A DNA stretch of 64,000 nt from positions 62,001 to 126,000 of the forward strand of contig NZ_KB907709.1 of the NCBI RefSeq assembly GCF_000382165.1, in the 5' to 3' direction. Positions 1 to 10,760 of this stretch are shown here, one piece after another; the first letter of the stretch is position 1, and every line of letters begins with the position of its first letter. Under the pieces are notes generated by a model. That model was not told the origin of the DNA. It ran no database searches and saw only the letters and a list, made by a program, of their open reading frames with translations. Origin of the DNA: Arsukibacterium perlucidum DSM 18276 (lineage in GTDB: Bacteria; Pseudomonadota; Gammaproteobacteria; Enterobacterales; Alteromonadaceae). The position numbers and the translations under genes were made by a program.

Positions 1-42
1 GCCATAATTGTCTAATCCAAATTTGGAGCCAGGGAGAACACA

Positions 43-65
43 ACAGGGGCACGAAAGGCCCCTGT
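43..65 (-). terminator. hairpin downstream of infB
   Basis: An 8-bp perfect stem (acaggggc/gcccctgt) with a 7-nt loop lies just past the infB stop. No T-run follows on the minus strand, so it may be an RNA-processing or 3'-stabilising hairpin rather than an intrinsic terminator. Beyond it, an ATGGC on the minus strand at 5-1 could be the first codon of the next gene (rbfA in related gene orders), but too little is visible to call it. Confidence 0.4.
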
Positions 66-111
66 ACTAGTGTACTATCTTGTTGCCAGCTGCGTGCTGG
101 CCTGCACTACT

Positions 112-2796
112 TTATAAAGTACGTTCAACCTGAATGGTTTCAAATACTTCAATCTGATCGCCTTCACGAACATCATTGTAGTTTTTAACGCCGATACCGC
201 ATTCAAAGCCGTTTCTGACTTCGTTAACATCGTCTTTAAAGCGACGCAGCGATTCCAGTTCACCCTCAAAGATAACCACATTATCACGCAGAACCCGGAT
301 AGGGGCGTTGCGTTTAATCAGGCCTTCGGTAACCATACAGCCGGCAATAGCACCAAACTTCGGCGAGCGGAACACATCACGTACCTGAGCCAAACCAATA
401 ATTTGTTGTTTAAACTCTGGTGCCAGCATGCCGGTCATTGCCGCTCTGACTTCGTCTAACAGCTCATAAATGATGCTGTAGTAACGCAGGTCAAGGCCTT
501 CATCTTCAATCATCTTGCGGGCAGAAGCATCGGCACGCACGTTAAAGCCAATAATAATAGCTTGTGACGCTGCAGCCAGGGTTACATCTGTTTCAGTAAT
601 TCCGCCTACTCCGCTACCGATGATTTTAATTTTCACTTCATCAGTAGACAGTTTAGCCAGAGATTCAGAAATTGCCTGTACTGAGCCCTGCACGTCGCCT
701 TTCAGTACCAGATTAAGTTCTGATACATCGCCTTCTTCCATGTTAGCGAACATGTTTTCCAGCTTGGCTTTTTGCTGACGCGCCAGTTTCACATCGCGGA
801 ATTTACCCTGACGGTACAAGGCAACTTCCCGTGCTTTACGCTCATCTTTAACCACGGTAACTTCGTCACCGGCTTGTGGCACCCCGGATAAGCCCAGTAT
901 TTCTACCGGAATAGACGGGCCGGCAACTTTTACTTCACGACCATTTTCGTCGCGCATTGCCCGAACCCGGCCATATTCAAAACCACAAAGAACGATGTCG
1001 CCCTGATTCAAGGTACCTTCCTGGACCAGGATAGACGCTACCGGACCACGGCCTTTATCAAGTCGTGATTCAATTACCGCACCACGTGCCAGACCATTCT
1101 TAACCGCTTTTAATTCCAGCAGTTCAGCCTGGTTCAGGATAGCTTCCAGCAAGTCATCAATACCCTGGCCGGATTTAGCTGATACCTGAACAAACTGGGT
1201 ATCGCCGCCCCATTCTTCAGAAATAACATCAAACTGCGATAACTCATTACGAACCCGGTCCGGGTCAGCTTCAGGCTTATCGATTTTGTTAACTGCAACA
1301 ACCAATGGCACGCCCGCCGCTTTTGCGTGCTGAATTGCTTCACGGGTTTGTGGCATTACGCCATCATCTGCTGCTACAACCAGTATAACGATATCGGTAG
1401 CTTTGGCTCCGCGGGCCCGCATAGAGGTGAAAGCAGCGTGGCCTGGTGTATCCAGGAACGTCACCATACCGCGTTCAGTTTCAACGTGATAAGCACCGAT
1501 ATGCTGAGTAATACCACCGGCTTCACCGTCGGCAACCTTGGCTTTACGGATATAATCCAGCAAGGAAGTTTTACCATGGTCAACGTGACCCATTACGGTA
1601 ACTACCGGTGCCCGCGGCTCCAGCTCACCTTCGCCGGCACGGTCAGACATTACCGCTTCTTCTAATTCATTTTCTTTGGTCAGGGTAAATTTGTGGCCCA
1701 TTTCTTCACAAACAATGGCCGCAGTTTCCTGATCAATCACCTGATTAATGGTCGCCATCGCACCCATTTTCATCATGGCTTTAATTACTTCAGACGCTTT
1801 AACCGCCATTTTCGATGCCAGTTCAGCAACAGTAATGGTTTCACCAATTTTGACTTCGCGCTCTACCGGCTGGGCAGGCTTGTTAAAGCCATGCTGCATA
1901 CTGGTTGGCGTTTTCTTTTTCTTGGTATGACGGTTAGCACGATTAAAAGCTTCTTTATCGTTGCCGTCGTCTTTCTTTTTACCCTTGGCTGGTGGGGCTT
2001 TTTTACCGACACCACGACGGCCAGCGCGCTCTTCTTTGGCGTCGACTTCGTCTTCAGCCTGCTTGGCAAACTCGTTACTGGTCAGGTGATAGTCGTCTTT
2101 TTCGGTAGACTTGGCTTTTTCTTCCTGTGCCCAGCGCTCGCTGTTTTCTTCAGCCAGTTTACGGGCTGCTTCAGCTTGTTTTTTGGCTTCTTCTTCCAGC
2201 TTGCGTAGTGCTTCCGCTTCCTGTTGCTGCCGAATATGCTCAGCTTCACGCTTTGCTTCTTCTTTAGCTGCGCGGCGTGCGGCTTCTTCAGGGTCATCTT
2301 TTAACAGCTGAGCCTGCTTGGCTTCTTCACGTTTTTTCGCTTCAGCAGCTTTACGTTCGGTTTCTTCTTTCGCTTTGGCAGCGGCAATTTCACGTGCTTT
2401 CTGTTCAGCTTCCTGACGGGCACGGTTTGCTTCGGCATTAGCTTTCTCTTCAGCTAAACGCGCTTCTTCCTGAGCTTTTAATGTCGCTTCATCGACTACC
2501 GGCTTTTTGATATAGGTTTTTTGCTTACGCACTTCAACCTGAATTTCACGATTACGCCCGGCGCCACCGGCCACACTTAAGGTGGTTTTTTCTTTACGCT
2601 TTAAGGTCAGTTTTGAAGGCTCAGACGATGTGCCGCCATGCTGCTTACTTAAATGCAAAAGCAGCGTCTTTTTTTCATCTTCAGATACCTGCTGCCCTGC
2701 AGCCTTGGTGATACCTGCATCAGCAAATTGTTGTACTAACCGATCAACAGTTGTACCGACATCACTGGCCAGCTTCTCTATGGTGACTTCTGCCAT
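112..2796 (-). CDS. infB: translation initiation factor IF-2
   Basis: GTPase that positions fMet-tRNA on the 30S subunit and promotes 50S joining in the cytoplasm. The 894-residue product is close to the enterobacterial length. It opens with the small IF2 N-terminal domain, followed by a long Lys/Glu/Ala-rich, probably helical linker (about residues 90-290). The G domain has GHVDHGKT (G1), DTPGH (G3), NKID (G4) and SAK (G5), and two beta-barrel domains with the fMet-tRNA-binding C-terminus follow. The ATG start is preceded by GGAGG at an 11-nt spacing. It is the last visible gene of metY-rimP-nusA-infB, 25 bp after nusA. Long antisense frames inside it are shadows of its biased codon content. 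Confidence 0.98.
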   Translation of the reverse strand: MAEVTIEKLASDVGTTVDRLVQQFADAGITKAAGQQVSEDEKKTLLLHLSKQHGGTSSEPSKLTLKRKEKTTLSVAGGAGRNREIQVEVRKQKTYIKKPVVDEATLKAQEEARLAEEKANAEANRARQEAEQKAREIAAAKAKEETERKAAEAKKREEAKQAQLLKDDPEEAARRAAKEEAKREAEHIRQQQEAEALRKLEEEAKKQAEAARKLAEENSERWAQEEKAKSTEKDDYHLTSNEFAKQAEDEVDAKEERAGRRGVGKKAPPAKGKKKDDGNDKEAFNRANRHTKKKKTPTSMQHGFNKPAQPVEREVKIGETITVAELASKMAVKASEVIKAMMKMGAMATINQVIDQETAAIVCEEMGHKFTLTKENELEEAVMSDRAGEGELEPRAPVVTVMGHVDHGKTSLLDYIRKAKVADGEAGGITQHIGAYHVETERGMVTFLDTPGHAAFTSMRARGAKATDIVILVVAADDGVMPQTREAIQHAKAAGVPLVVAVNKIDKPEADPDRVRNELSQFDVISEEWGGDTQFVQVSAKSGQGIDDLLEAILNQAELLELKAVKNGLARGAVIESRLDKGRGPVASILVQEGTLNQGDIVLCGFEYGRVRAMRDENGREVKVAGPSIPVEILGLSGVPQAGDEVTVVKDERKAREVALYRQGKFRDVKLARQQKAKLENMFANMEEGDVSELNLVLKGDVQGSVQAISESLAKLSTDEVKIKIIGSGVGGITETDVTLAAASQAIIIGFNVRADASARKMIEDEGLDLRYYSIIYELLDEVRAAMTGMLAPEFKQQIIGLAQVRDVFRSPKFGAIAGCMVTEGLIKRNAPIRVLRDNVVIFEGELESLRRFKDDVNEVRNGFECGIGVKNYNDVREGDQIEVFETIQVERTL

Positions 2797-2821
2797 TTGT
2801 GTTGTTACCTCCGTTGACTAC

Positions 2822-4318
2822 TCAGTTACTTTCACTAAACCAAACAATATTACGTGCAGCCATAATTAGCTCTGCTGCTTTTTGTTCAGTTATATCTGCT
2901 ATATCTAATAAATCGTCGACACCTAACTCAGCTAAATCGTCAAGGGTGGTTACACCTTTGCTGGCAATCACATAAGCAGTATGGGTATCTAAACCTTCCA
3001 GCGCTAACAGCGCTTCGGTTGGCTTGGCATCTTCCAGTGACTCTTCACTGGCCAGGGCACGGGTAGTTAACACGGCTTTCGCCCTGCCACGAAGCTCTTC
3101 CACGATCTCTTCATCAAAACCGTCGATCGACAGAAGTTCACTAATTGGTACGTAAGCCACTTCTTCCAGGGTAGAAAAACCTTCTTCAACCAACACATCA
3201 GCGAAGTCTTCATCAATTTCCAGTGCATCCATAAAGGCCTGCCGTACTTTCTCAGTTTCTTCCTGATGCTTTTTCTTCATATCTGAAACTGACATCACGT
3301 TCAGTTCCCAACCGGTTAGCTGACTGGCTAACCGCACGTTCTGGCCATTACGACCAATCGCCATCGCCAGGTTAGAATCCTCAACCGCGATATCCATTGA
3401 ATGGGCATCTTCATCAACAATAATGGAGGCAACTTCAGCCGGCGCCATAGCATTGATAACAAATTGCGCATCGTTATCATCGTACAACACAATATCAACC
3501 CGCTCACCGGCCAGTTCGTTTGATACGCCCTGCACCCGTGAACCTCGCATGCCGACACAGGCACCTACCGGATCGATCCGGCGGTCGTTGCTCTTCACCG
3601 CGATTTTAGCACGTGACCCCGGGTCACGAGCTGCGCCGCGCAGTTCAATCATCTCTTCGCCAATTTCCGGTACTTCAATCCGGAACAATTCAAGCAGCAT
3701 TTCTGGCCGGGCGCGGCTTAAAAACAACTGGGCACCACGCGCCTCTGGCTTCACATCAAATAGTAAGGTACGAATACGGTCGCCCGGACGGTAAGTTTCC
3801 CGTGGTAACATTTCTTCCCGCGGCAGGATGGCTTCGGCGTTATTGCCTAAATCAACAATAATGCTGTCGCGGTTCACTTTTTTGACGATACCGGTGACGA
3901 GTTCGCCTACCTGATCGATATAGGCTTCAACTACCTGAGACCGCTCAGCCTCGCGCACTTTCTGCACGATAACCTGCTTAGCCATCTGGGTGGTGATTCG
4001 GTCAAATTCGATAGAGTCGATTTGCTCTTCGTAAAAATCGCCTATTTGCACTTCCGGCGCATCATACTGCGCAGCAGAAAGGGTAATTTCGCGGGTAGGA
4101 TGTTCCTGCACTGCATCGTCAGCGACCACTTCCCAACGCCGGAACGTTTCATAAGAGCCGGTTTTGCGGTCAATACTTACCCGCACTTCAATGTCGCCTT
4201 CGTTTTTCTTTTTAGTGGCTGCAGCTAATGCAAACTCCAATGCCTGGAAAATTTTCTCCCGTGGAACTGATTTTTCATTCGATACTGCATCGACAACCAA
4301 TAATATTTCTTTTGCCAT
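2822..4318 (-). CDS. nusA: transcription termination/antitermination factor NusA
   Basis: RNA-polymerase-binding factor that modulates pausing, intrinsic termination and antitermination. The 498 residues show the family order: N-terminal RNAP-binding domain, S1 domain (about 135-200, [16 protein letters not shown]), two KH domains ([14 protein letters not shown] and [13 protein letters not shown]) and two C-terminal acidic helix-hairpin repeats ([19 protein letters not shown] and a second copy near the end). The acidic repeats are typical of proteobacterial NusA. The ATG is preceded by GAGG at a good distance. It lies between rimP and infB, and the upstream leader hairpins fit the autoregulation known for this operon in E. 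coli. Confidence 0.98.
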   Translation of the reverse strand: MAKEILLVVDAVSNEKSVPREKIFQALEFALAAATKKKNEGDIEVRVSIDRKTGSYETFRRWEVVADDAVQEHPTREITLSAAQYDAPEVQIGDFYEEQIDSIEFDRITTQMAKQVIVQKVREAERSQVVEAYIDQVGELVTGIVKKVNRDSIIVDLGNNAEAILPREEMLPRETYRPGDRIRTLLFDVKPEARGAQLFLSRARPEMLLELFRIEVPEIGEEMIELRGAARDPGSRAKIAVKSNDRRIDPVGACVGMRGSRVQGVSNELAGERVDIVLYDDNDAQFVINAMAPAEVASIIVDEDAHSMDIAVEDSNLAMAIGRNGQNVRLASQLTGWELNVMSVSDMKKKHQEETEKVRQAFMDALEIDEDFADVLVEEGFSTLEEVAYVPISELLSIDGFDEEIVEELRGRAKAVLTTRALASEESLEDAKPTEALLALEGLDTHTAYVIASKGVTTLDDLAELGVDDLLDIADITEQKAAELIMAARNIVWFSESN

Positions 4319-4352
4319 TGTATCTGCCTCGTTCTGACGCGACCCGAATACC

Positions 4353-4808
4353 TTAAAAAACCGGTACTACGTTTGCTTTGTCTATATTATCCATCAGCAA
4401 ACGATAGGGTTTGCCATCGATTTCCATTACCAACATGTCAGCGTCTATAGCCTGCAACATGCCTTTGAATTTTCTTCTGTTTTCTTGTGCTATTGTCAGC
4501 TTTACTTCAATTTGCTGACCGATTGCCTGAGTAAAATGCGCTTCGGTAAACAGCGGCCTGGCCAAACCAGGTGATGACACCTCAAGGGTATATTCGGTAG
4601 GGATAGGATCTTCAACATCCAGCACTGCACTTACTTCACGGCTCACCAGAGCACAATTCTCAACGGTAATACCGTCGCTATGATCAATATACAGTCGCAA
4701 CGTGGTATGCCTGCCAGCCCGCAACAGTTCAATGCCCCATAAATCAAAGCCGGCAGCGGTAACTGTCGGGCTCAACAACTCTACCAGTTGTTGTTCTTGT
4801 TTAGTCAA
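4353..4808 (-). CDS. rimP: ribosome maturation factor RimP
   Basis: Cytoplasmic factor needed for 30S subunit maturation. I place the start at a TTG at 4808 because GGAGGT sits 4 nt upstream and the product becomes 151 residues, the usual family length. The frame is open upstream to 4937, but that extension crosses the leader terminators and looks non-coding. Family features visible include [21 protein letters not shown] near the N-terminus and [21 protein letters not shown] in the middle, followed by the small SH3-like C-terminal domain. First protein gene of the metY-rimP-nusA-infB unit. Confidence 0.93.
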   Translation of the reverse strand: MTKQEQQLVELLSPTVTAAGFDLWGIELLRAGRHTTLRLYIDHSDGITVENCALVSREVSAVLDVEDPIPTEYTLEVSSPGLARPLFTEAHFTQAIGQQIEVKLTIAQENRRKFKGMLQAIDADMLVMEIDGKPYRLLMDNIDKANVVPVF

Positions 4809-4830
4809 AAAGACCTCCGAATACACCAAT

Positions 4831-4853
4831 AAAAAATGGGCATAGCGCCCATT
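4831..4853 (-). terminator. leader hairpin with T-run upstream of rimP
   Basis: On the minus strand AATGGGC-GCTAT-GCCCATT is followed by a run of T, the form of an intrinsic terminator. It lies between tRNA-fMet and the rimP ribosome-binding site. It would act on transcription from the metY promoter before it reaches rimP-nusA-infB, so partial read-through is required for expression. Confidence 0.6.
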
Positions 4854-4880
4854 ACTGCTTAAAACTGACACGCCAGATAC

Positions 4881-4905
4881 GAAAACGCCCCGAACAAGCG
4901 GGGCG
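4881..4905 (-). terminator. GC-rich leader hairpin downstream of tRNA-fMet
   Basis: On the minus strand CGCCCCG-CTTGTT-CGGGGCG is followed by TTTTC. It is the first of two consecutive terminator-like hairpins between tRNA-fMet and rimP. It probably ends most tRNA transcripts and attenuates the downstream operon. Confidence 0.6.
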
Positions 4906-4955
4906 AAGTAACATCCGAACAACACCCATATCGCCAATGAAGTATTGTTTTGATT

Positions 4956-5020
4956 TGGTTGCGGGAGCCGGATTTGCGACCTTCGCCCTGCGGTTATAAA
5001 GAGGAGCCCGAGGGCACATT
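4956..5020 (-). pseudogene. degenerate partial copy of the tRNA-fMet gene
   Basis: The first 21 bases (4956-4976) are identical to the CCA end, acceptor strand and T-arm start of the intact tRNA-fMet at 5047-5067. The copy then loses about 6 bases and keeps the islands cgaccttcg, ggttat and gagcccga, separated by insertions. It cannot fold into a full tRNA. A decayed tandem duplication of the 3' half is the simplest reading; recombination left by an integration or excision event is an alternative. Confidence 0.7.
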
Positions 5021-5046
5021 CTCAATATAACTGTTTAACCTAAAGT

Positions 5047-5123
<77 letters not shown>

Positions 5124-5140
5124 TCCGTGTAATGGCGCAC

Positions 5141-5169
5141 ATTATATAGCGCCTTGCCTTTAACCGCAA
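5141..5169 (-). promoter_or_regulatory. sigma-70 promoter for metY-rimP-nusA-infB
   Basis: Minus-strand -10 TATAAT (5146-5141) and -35 TTGCGG (5169-5164) are separated by exactly 17 nt. The -10 is followed by a GC-rich discriminator (GTGCGCC), as is usual for stringently controlled stable-RNA promoters. The predicted start lies a few bases upstream of the mature tRNA-fMet 5' end. Confidence 0.65.
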
Positions 5170-5198
5170 GCCTTGCATCACAAAGCTACTGATTTAGT

Positions 5199-5283
5199 TG
5201 GTGCCGAGAGCGGGACTTGAACCCGCACGTCCGAAGACACTACCCCCTCAAGATAGCGTGTCTACCAATTTCACCACCTCGGC
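5199..5283 (-). tRNA. leuU: tRNA-Leu (GAG)
   Basis: An 85-nt class II tRNA with long variable arm and encoded CCA. It starts GCCGAGGTGGTGAAAT, has anticodon stem CTATC/GGTAG around loop TTGAGGG (anticodon GAG), and ends GGTTCAAGTC and CTCGGCACCA. It follows secG by 12 bp, as leuU follows secG in E. coli, and is probably processed from the secG transcript. Confidence 0.96.
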
Positions 5284-5295
5284 GGAAAAGAGAGA

Positions 5296-5619
5296 TTAGC
5301 CTACCGGAATGTCACTGTTATCGTCTTTCTTAACAGGCGCTTGTTCTACAGCAGGAACAGACAAATCCCATTCGTCAACCGGCGCACTTTGTTTAGCGGT
5401 GTAATTACCTAACACAATGCTCAGTACAAAAAATAAGGTTGCCAGAACTGTGGTTGTTTTCGTTAAGAAATTGCCGGTACCAGAAGAACCAAATACCGTT
5501 GATGAAGCGCCCGCACCAAAAGCGGCCCCCATATCAGCACCCTTGCCATGCTGGATCAAAACCAGACCAATCAAAGCCAGTGCAACAAGTAAGTAAACTA
5601 CAATAATTATTTCGTACAT
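5296..5619 (-). CDS. secG: preprotein translocase subunit SecG
   Basis: Small inner-membrane subunit of the SecYEG channel that assists SecA cycling. I use the ATG at 5619, preceded by AAAGGA, giving 107 residues starting MYEIIIVVYLLVALALIG. A second start 8 codons upstream overlaps tpiA and lacks support. Two transmembrane segments (about 2-22 and 55-75) flank the conserved cytoplasmic GKGADMGAAFGAGAS loop, and the tail is acidic and variable. It begins 2 bp after the tpiA stop, so the two are probably co-transcribed. Confidence 0.95.
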   Translation of the reverse strand: MYEIIIVVYLLVALALIGLVLIQHGKGADMGAAFGAGASSTVFGSSGTGNFLTKTTTVLATLFFVLSIVLGNYTAKQSAPVDEWDLSVPAVEQAPVKKDDNSDIPVG

Positions 5620-5621
5620 GC

Positions 5622-6359
5622 TTATTCCTTTGCGCTTTGGCAAATTTGCATAAATTCAGCTGGTTTTAAGCTGGCACCGCCAACTAAAGCACCATCAATA
5701 TCGGCTTGTGTGAATAACGCCTGACAATTTGCTGCGTTAACACTGCCACCATATAAAATTCTTACCTTTGCAGCCACTGCACTGTCAAACTGTGCCAGCT
5801 GCCGGCGGATAAACGCATGGGTCGTTTGCGCTTGTTCCGGTGTTGCCGATTCACCCGTGCCTATGGCCCAAACCGGCTCATACGCAATTACTGATTTCGC
5901 AAGTAATTCGGGGTGCGAAGCATACACCGCCGCTAATTGTTTCGCAATAACCTGCTCGGTATTTTCTTGCTGGCGTTCTGTCAAAGTTTCGCCAATACAA
6001 AGCACTGGCGTCAAACCTGCGCTAACTGCCTGCTGCATTTTCAGACAAACCAGCTCATCTGTTTCGGCAAAATACTGCCGTCGCTCAGAATGGCCAACCA
6101 GTACATAACTTGCGCCCGCTTCAATAACCAGCGCAGCGCTAAGTTCACCAGTATAGGCTCCCCCGCTATGTTCACTCAAATTCTGAGCGCCTAACGAATA
6201 GTGCTGACTTACCGGAAAATGTGCCAGCAAGGTAGCGGGTGGACAAATCAATACGTCAACCGAAGAACTCAAGCTTGTTAACTGCTGGGTAACAGCCTCT
6301 ACCAGTGCCAGGGAACCATTCATTTTCCAGTTGGCAGCGATCAGTTTTTTTGCAGTCAT
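5622..6359 (-). CDS. tpiA: triosephosphate isomerase
   Basis: Glycolytic enzyme interconverting dihydroxyacetone phosphate and glyceraldehyde 3-phosphate. Catalytic Lys is in AANWKMNG, the general acid-base His in GHSERR, the catalytic Glu in AYEPVWAIGTG, and the phosphate-binding glycines in LYGGSV and GALVGGASL. Two ATG codons are adjacent; the second (6359) has GGAAG at 5 nt and is preferred, giving 245 residues, the family norm. Gene order glmM-tpiA-secG is common in gammaproteobacteria. Confidence 0.96.
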   Translation of the reverse strand: MTAKKLIAANWKMNGSLALVEAVTQQLTSLSSSVDVLICPPATLLAHFPVSQHYSLGAQNLSEHSGGAYTGELSAALVIEAGASYVLVGHSERRQYFAETDELVCLKMQQAVSAGLTPVLCIGETLTERQQENTEQVIAKQLAAVYASHPELLAKSVIAYEPVWAIGTGESATPEQAQTTHAFIRRQLAQFDSAVAAKVRILYGGSVNAANCQALFTQADIDGALVGGASLKPAEFMQICQSAKE

Positions 6360-6475
6360 CACATATCTTCCTGAGTAAAAACGCCGCGATACTACCCAAG
6401 CACGGCGCCAAGCACAAGCTTTTAGCGCCTGTCAGCGATTTAACAACGGCTAACAGGGCTAGCTATATGGCGCAG

Positions 6476-7810
6476 TTAACTGGCCAGTTTTACCGCAGCG
6501 GCAATTTGCTCGGCATAATCGCGCACCAGCGTAGCATCTTCACCTTCAACCATTACCCGGATTAGCGGCTCTGTACCGGATTTACGGATCAATACCCGGC
6601 CTTTCCCGGCCAGTAAAGTTTCCACTTCAGCTATTTTCTGGATTACGTGCTGTTTTTCAAGCGGCGCAGTACCTTTTTCAAATTTAACATTAACCAGTAC
6701 CTGAGGCAGTTTATGCATACCTGCACATAGCTGGGTCAAACTCTCGCCTGTTACCAGCATAGCATTTAATACCTGTAACGAGGCAATAATGCCATCACCG
6801 GTGCAGGCATGATCCAGATTGAGGACATGTCCCGAGTTTTCACCACCAATACGCCAGTTTTTCTCGCGCAGCAACTCCATCACATAGCGATCGCCAACAG
6901 CACTGCGGGCGAAAGGAATATTCAGCGCTGCAAGGGCCAGTTCAAGCCCCAGGTTACTCATTAAAGTCCCTACAACCCCGCCTTGCAGAATATTTTCACG
7001 CTGAGCATAACGGGCAATAATATAAACAATTTCATCACCATCCAGTACCCGTCCTTGCTGGTCAACCATCATGACGCGGTCACCATCGCCATCGTACGCA
7101 ATCCCTAAATCCGCTTGCTGTTCCAATACTGTTTGTTGCAACAAATCTGTATGGGTTGCCCCACATTTATCGTTAATGTTAAAACCATCCGGCTTACAGC
7201 CAATAGCAATCACTTCAGCGCCAAGTTCTTTAAAAACGGCTGGTGCAATATGATAAGTAGCACCATGGGCACAATCGATAACGATTTTCAGCCCTTTTAA
7301 TGACAAATGGTTTTTTAAATGACTCTTACAAAACTCGATGTATCGTCCGGCTGCATCTTCAATCCGCATCGCCCGGCCTAACTTCTCGGACGGTTCGCAC
7401 ACCATTGGCTGTTCCAGCTCATGTTCAATGGCCAGCTCAACCTCATCGGGTAGCTTAGTGCCATCGGCGGAGAAAAATTTGATGCCATTGTCATAATAAG
7501 GATTGTGAGAAGCGCTGATGACGATGCCAGCTTCAGCCCGGAAAGTCCGGGTTAGATAAGCAACAGCAGGCGTTGGCATCGGCCCCAACAGCCGCACATC
7601 GACCCCTGCAGCAACCAAACCTGCCTCTAATGCTGTTTCCAGCAAGTAGCCTGAAATCCGGGTATCCTTACCAATTAGCACTTTTCGGGTGCCGCGGGCC
7701 GACAATACCCGACCAGCGGCCCAGCCCAGTTTCATCGCAAATTCCGGGGTGATCGGAAACTCGCCAACCCTGCCACGCACACCATCGGTCCCAAAATATT
7801 TTCTGCTCAT
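6476..7810 (-). CDS. glmM: phosphoglucosamine mutase
   Basis: Converts glucosamine 6-phosphate to glucosamine 1-phosphate on the path to UDP-GlcNAc and peptidoglycan. The 444 residues are full length. The phosphoserine active site is in [16 protein letters not shown] (about residue 100), the metal-binding loop is DGDGDR (about 240), and the C-terminal phosphate-binding loop is [15 protein letters not shown]. Its ATG overlaps the folP stop by ATGA, indicating translational coupling. Confidence 0.97.
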   Translation of the reverse strand: MSRKYFGTDGVRGRVGEFPITPEFAMKLGWAAGRVLSARGTRKVLIGKDTRISGYLLETALEAGLVAAGVDVRLLGPMPTPAVAYLTRTFRAEAGIVISASHNPYYDNGIKFFSADGTKLPDEVELAIEHELEQPMVCEPSEKLGRAMRIEDAAGRYIEFCKSHLKNHLSLKGLKIVIDCAHGATYHIAPAVFKELGAEVIAIGCKPDGFNINDKCGATHTDLLQQTVLEQQADLGIAYDGDGDRVMMVDQQGRVLDGDEIVYIIARYAQRENILQGGVVGTLMSNLGLELALAALNIPFARSAVGDRYVMELLREKNWRIGGENSGHVLNLDHACTGDGIIASLQVLNAMLVTGESLTQLCAGMHKLPQVLVNVKFEKGTAPLEKQHVIQKIAEVETLLAGKGRVLIRKSGTEPLIRVMVEGEDATLVRDYAEQIAAAVKLAS

Positions 7811-8646
7811 GCTTTTACTCCATAGCGCACTGCAGTAGCTACCTGCAATGCTTGTACCGTTTCTTTTACATCATGCACCCGAATTATCCGGGCTCCTTGT
7901 AGTGCGGCAATTGTGGCACACGCAAGGCTGCCTGCCAAACGCTGTTCCAGTGGCACGTGCAGCAGCTGGCCAATCATCGACTTACGTGACATTCCTGTCA
8001 GCACCGGGTAACCCAGTTCTACCAGCTGTTCCAGTGCTGCCAGCAACTGATAGTTATGACTGAGCGTTTTACCAAAGCCAAAACCGGGATCAAGTATAAG
8101 TTGTTGTTTAGTCATACCGGAGAACTGGCAATCTAATGCCCGTCGTTGTAAAAATTTTACTACCTCAGCAACTACGTCATCGTACTGCGGTTGCTGTTGC
8201 ATAGTGCTGGGCTGTCCTTGCATATGCATCAGACAAACGGGCACATTTAATTCTGCTGCACACACCAGCGCACCATCGCCTTGCAAGGCCTGCACATCAT
8301 TTATCATATCGGCGCCTGCCTTAACCGCGGCTGACATCACCCCGGCTTTACTGGTGTCTACCGAGATAACACAGTCAAAGCGCTGCCTGATAGCCTCGAT
8401 TACCGGTATCACCCTGTCCAGCTCTTGTTGCAGTGGCACCGCGGCTGCACCGGGCCGGGTCGATTCACCCCCCACATCCAGAATCACCGCACCATCAGCT
8501 AACATCTGTTCTGCCTGGCGTAACGCCGCGTCCGGCGAAAAATGCTGGCCACCATCAGAAAACGAGTCGGGAGTAATATTTAAAATACCCATAACAACAG
8601 GGTAAGATAAATCTAATTGCCGCTGGCGGGGAAGTTGTATCTGCAT
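7807..8646 (-). CDS. folP: dihydropteroate synthase
   Basis: Condenses 6-hydroxymethyl-dihydropterin pyrophosphate with p-aminobenzoate in folate synthesis; the sulfonamide target. I use the ATG at 8646, preceded by AAAGGT, giving 279 residues. An upstream in-frame start (8703) would read through the ftsH terminator region. Signatures: [48 protein letters not shown] and the C-terminal RVHDVKET. Followed by glmM with a 4-bp overlap, as in E. coli ftsH-folP-glmM. Confidence 0.97.
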   Translation of the reverse strand: MQIQLPRQRQLDLSYPVVMGILNITPDSFSDGGQHFSPDAALRQAEQMLADGAVILDVGGESTRPGAAAVPLQQELDRVIPVIEAIRQRFDCVISVDTSKAGVMSAAVKAGADMINDVQALQGDGALVCAAELNVPVCLMHMQGQPSTMQQQPQYDDVVAEVVKFLQRRALDCQFSGMTKQQLILDPGFGFGKTLSHNYQLLAALEQLVELGYPVLTGMSRKSMIGQLLHVPLEQRLAGSLACATIAALQGARIIRVHDVKETVQALQVATAVRYGVKA

Positions 8647-8692
8647 ATTACTTACCTTTGAAGATAGCGCTGCTGAAAAACATAGAGTTCTT

Positions 8693-8723
8693 AAAAAAAG
8701 CAAACCCCGGCCAGCCGGGGTTT
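8693..8723 (-). terminator. intrinsic terminator of ftsH
   Basis: A 9-bp perfect stem (AAACCCCGG/CCGGGGTTT, 4-nt loop) is followed on the minus strand by GC and seven T. It separates rlmE-ftsH from folP-glmM, although the folP start lies only about 45 bp beyond it, so some read-through is possible. Confidence 0.8.
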
Positions 8724-8756
8724 GGATTATAACCAGAGTACACTATAGGTGCATGC

Positions 8757-8790
8757 TCTAATGTGTTTTCTAATGTGTTTTCTAATGTAA
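8757..8790. repeat. 12-bp tandem repeat across the ftsH stop codon
   Basis: The unit tctaatgtgttt occurs nearly three times in a row (8757-8768, 8769-8780, then a partial copy into the ftsH end). On the coding strand each unit supplies a CAT TAG, so the ftsH stop is followed by two further in-frame stops in the same repeat context. Confidence 0.85.
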
Positions 8791-10713
8791 GTTACCTTCA
8801 GAAGGTTTATCGGTTGCTACCGGGCCTTCACTTTCAGTTTTAGCCTTACCAGCACTGTCATCATCATTGTTACCCTTATCGCGTGGTTCCCAGTTCTCTG
8901 GCTGGCGAACTTCACGACGCTCCATCAGGTCATCAATTTGTTTGGCATCTATGGTTTCATATTTCATCAACGCATCTTTCATTGCGTGTAATATATCCAT
9001 GTTTTCTTCAATCAGTTTCTTAGCCCGCACATAATTACGGTCGATGAAGGCGCGTATTTCAGCATCAATCGCCTTAACAGTATCTTCAGACATATGCTTG
9101 TTCTTGCTGACAGAGCGGCCTAAAAATACTTCACCGTCTTCATCAGCATACAATAACGGCCCCAGCTTTTCTGAGAAGCCCCACTGGGTAACCATTTTCC
9201 GGGCTAACTCGGTGGCACGCTCGATATCATTTGATGCACCGGTGGTGACAGACTCAAAGCCGTAAATTACTTCTTCAGCTATCCGTCCACCAAACAACGA
9301 GCTAATCATACTTTCCAGATGACGCTTACTGTGGCTAACACGATCCCGCTCAGGCAGGTACATGGTTACGCCCAGCGCCCGGCCACGCGGAATAATACTC
9401 ACCTTGTAAACCGGGTCATGGTCCGGCACTAACCGGCCAACAATGGCATGGCCTGCTTCGTGATACGCCGTCGCTTCTTTTTCTTTTTCGGTCATAACCA
9501 TAGACCGGCGCTCAGCACCCATCATGATTTTGTCTTTGGCTTTTTCAAACTCGTCCATCGACACTACCCGACAACCACCGCGGGCGGCAAACAGCGCTGC
9601 CTCATTAACCAGGTTAGCCAAATCAGCACCAGAGAAACCCGGGGTACCGCGGGCAATAACCGACGGGTCAACCCCATCTGCCAATGGCACTTTACGCATA
9701 TGAACTTTTAAAATCTGCTCGCGACCTTTAACATCTGGTAAACCTACCACTACCTGACGGTCAAACCGGCCCGGACGCAATAACGCCGGGTCAAGCACAT
9801 CTGGCCGGTTGGTGGCAGCAATAACAATGATACCTTCATTGCCATCAAAGCCATCCATTTCTACCAGCATCTGGTTTAAGGTTTGCTCGCGCTCATCGTG
9901 GCCACCGCCTAAACCGGCACCACGCTGGCGACCTACCGCATCAATTTCATCGATGAAGATGATACAGGGTGATGCTTTTTTGGCTTGCTCAAACATGTCA
10001 CGAACACGCGAGGCACCAACACCAACAAACATTTCAACAAAGTCAGAGCCAGAGATAGTAAAGAAAGGTACTTTCGCTTCGCCGGCAATAGCCTTAGCCA
10101 ACAAGGTTTTACCGGTACCCGGCGGGCCTACCATCAATACGCCTTTCGGAATTTTACCGCCCAGCTTCTGAAAGCGTGAAGGGTCGCGCAAGTAATCAAC
10201 CAGCTCAGATACTTCTTCTTTTGCTTCATCACAACCGGCAACATCCGCAAAAGTGGTTTTAATCTGATCCTCGCCCATCAGGCGCGCTTTGCTTTTACCA
10301 AACGACATGGCGCCTTTGCCACCGCCGCCCTGCATCTGGCGCATAAAGAAAATCCAGACGCCAATTAGCAACAACATCGGGAACCAGGAAATAAAAATAG
10401 TTGCCAGCCAGCTACTTTCTTCTGGTTTAGCACCAATAACCCGAACGTCGTTGTTAAGTAGATCAGCCATTAGTTGCGGATCGTTTACCGGTAACACCGT
10501 TTCAAAACGCTCACCACTGCTACGCAAACCGGTTATCACACCGCTGCGCTCAATCTTGACCTCGCGGATCTGGCCTTGATTTACGTCTTTAATAAACTGG
10601 GTGTAACTGGTTTGCCTGTCTGCATTTTCACTAGGGCCGAAGCTGTTAAACACCGACATTAGTACCACTGCGATAACCAACCAGACAATCAGATTTTTTG
10701 CCATGTCGCTCAA
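8782..10713 (-). CDS. ftsH: ATP-dependent zinc metalloprotease FtsH
   Basis: Inner-membrane AAA+ protease that degrades misfolded membrane proteins and short-lived regulators such as sigma-32 and LpxC in E. coli. Two transmembrane segments (about 7-25 and 105-125) flank a periplasmic domain. The AAA module has GPPGTGKT, a second region of homology with RPGRFDRQV, and the zinc site HEAGH (about residue 420). The TTG at 10713 has TGAGGT upstream; the ATG three codons later (10704) matches the usual MAKNLI start and is equally possible. It follows rlmE, as in E. coli. Confidence 0.97.
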   Translation of the reverse strand: MSDMAKNLIVWLVIAVVLMSVFNSFGPSENADRQTSYTQFIKDVNQGQIREVKIERSGVITGLRSSGERFETVLPVNDPQLMADLLNNDVRVIGAKPEESSWLATIFISWFPMLLLIGVWIFFMRQMQGGGGKGAMSFGKSKARLMGEDQIKTTFADVAGCDEAKEEVSELVDYLRDPSRFQKLGGKIPKGVLMVGPPGTGKTLLAKAIAGEAKVPFFTISGSDFVEMFVGVGASRVRDMFEQAKKASPCIIFIDEIDAVGRQRGAGLGGGHDEREQTLNQMLVEMDGFDGNEGIIVIAATNRPDVLDPALLRPGRFDRQVVVGLPDVKGREQILKVHMRKVPLADGVDPSVIARGTPGFSGADLANLVNEAALFAARGGCRVVSMDEFEKAKDKIMMGAERRSMVMTEKEKEATAYHEAGHAIVGRLVPDHDPVYKVSIIPRGRALGVTMYLPERDRVSHSKRHLESMISSLFGGRIAEEVIYGFESVTTGASNDIERATELARKMVTQWGFSEKLGPLLYADEDGEVFLGRSVSKNKHMSEDTVKAIDAEIRAFIDRNYVRAKKLIEENMDILHAMKDALMKYETIDAKQIDDLMERREVRQPENWEPRDKGNNDDDSAGKAKTESEGPVATDKPSEGNLH

Positions 10714-10760
10714 GGTTATAACCTCATTTTTCGCTTAATAAAAAGTTACCGGCTACTGTA

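Noticed and set aside
1-5. Possible first codon of rbfA
   Set aside because: ATGGC on the minus strand at the window edge fits the expected next gene, but five bases cannot support a call.
1327-2311. Long plus-strand open frames opposite infB
   Set aside because: They mirror the Lys/Glu/Ala-rich coding strand of infB, lack ribosome-binding sites and have low-complexity Phe/Ser-rich translations.
4809-4937. N-terminal extension of rimP
   Set aside because: The extension spans two terminator-like hairpins and has no ribosome site, while the TTG at 4808 has GGAGGT and gives the family length.
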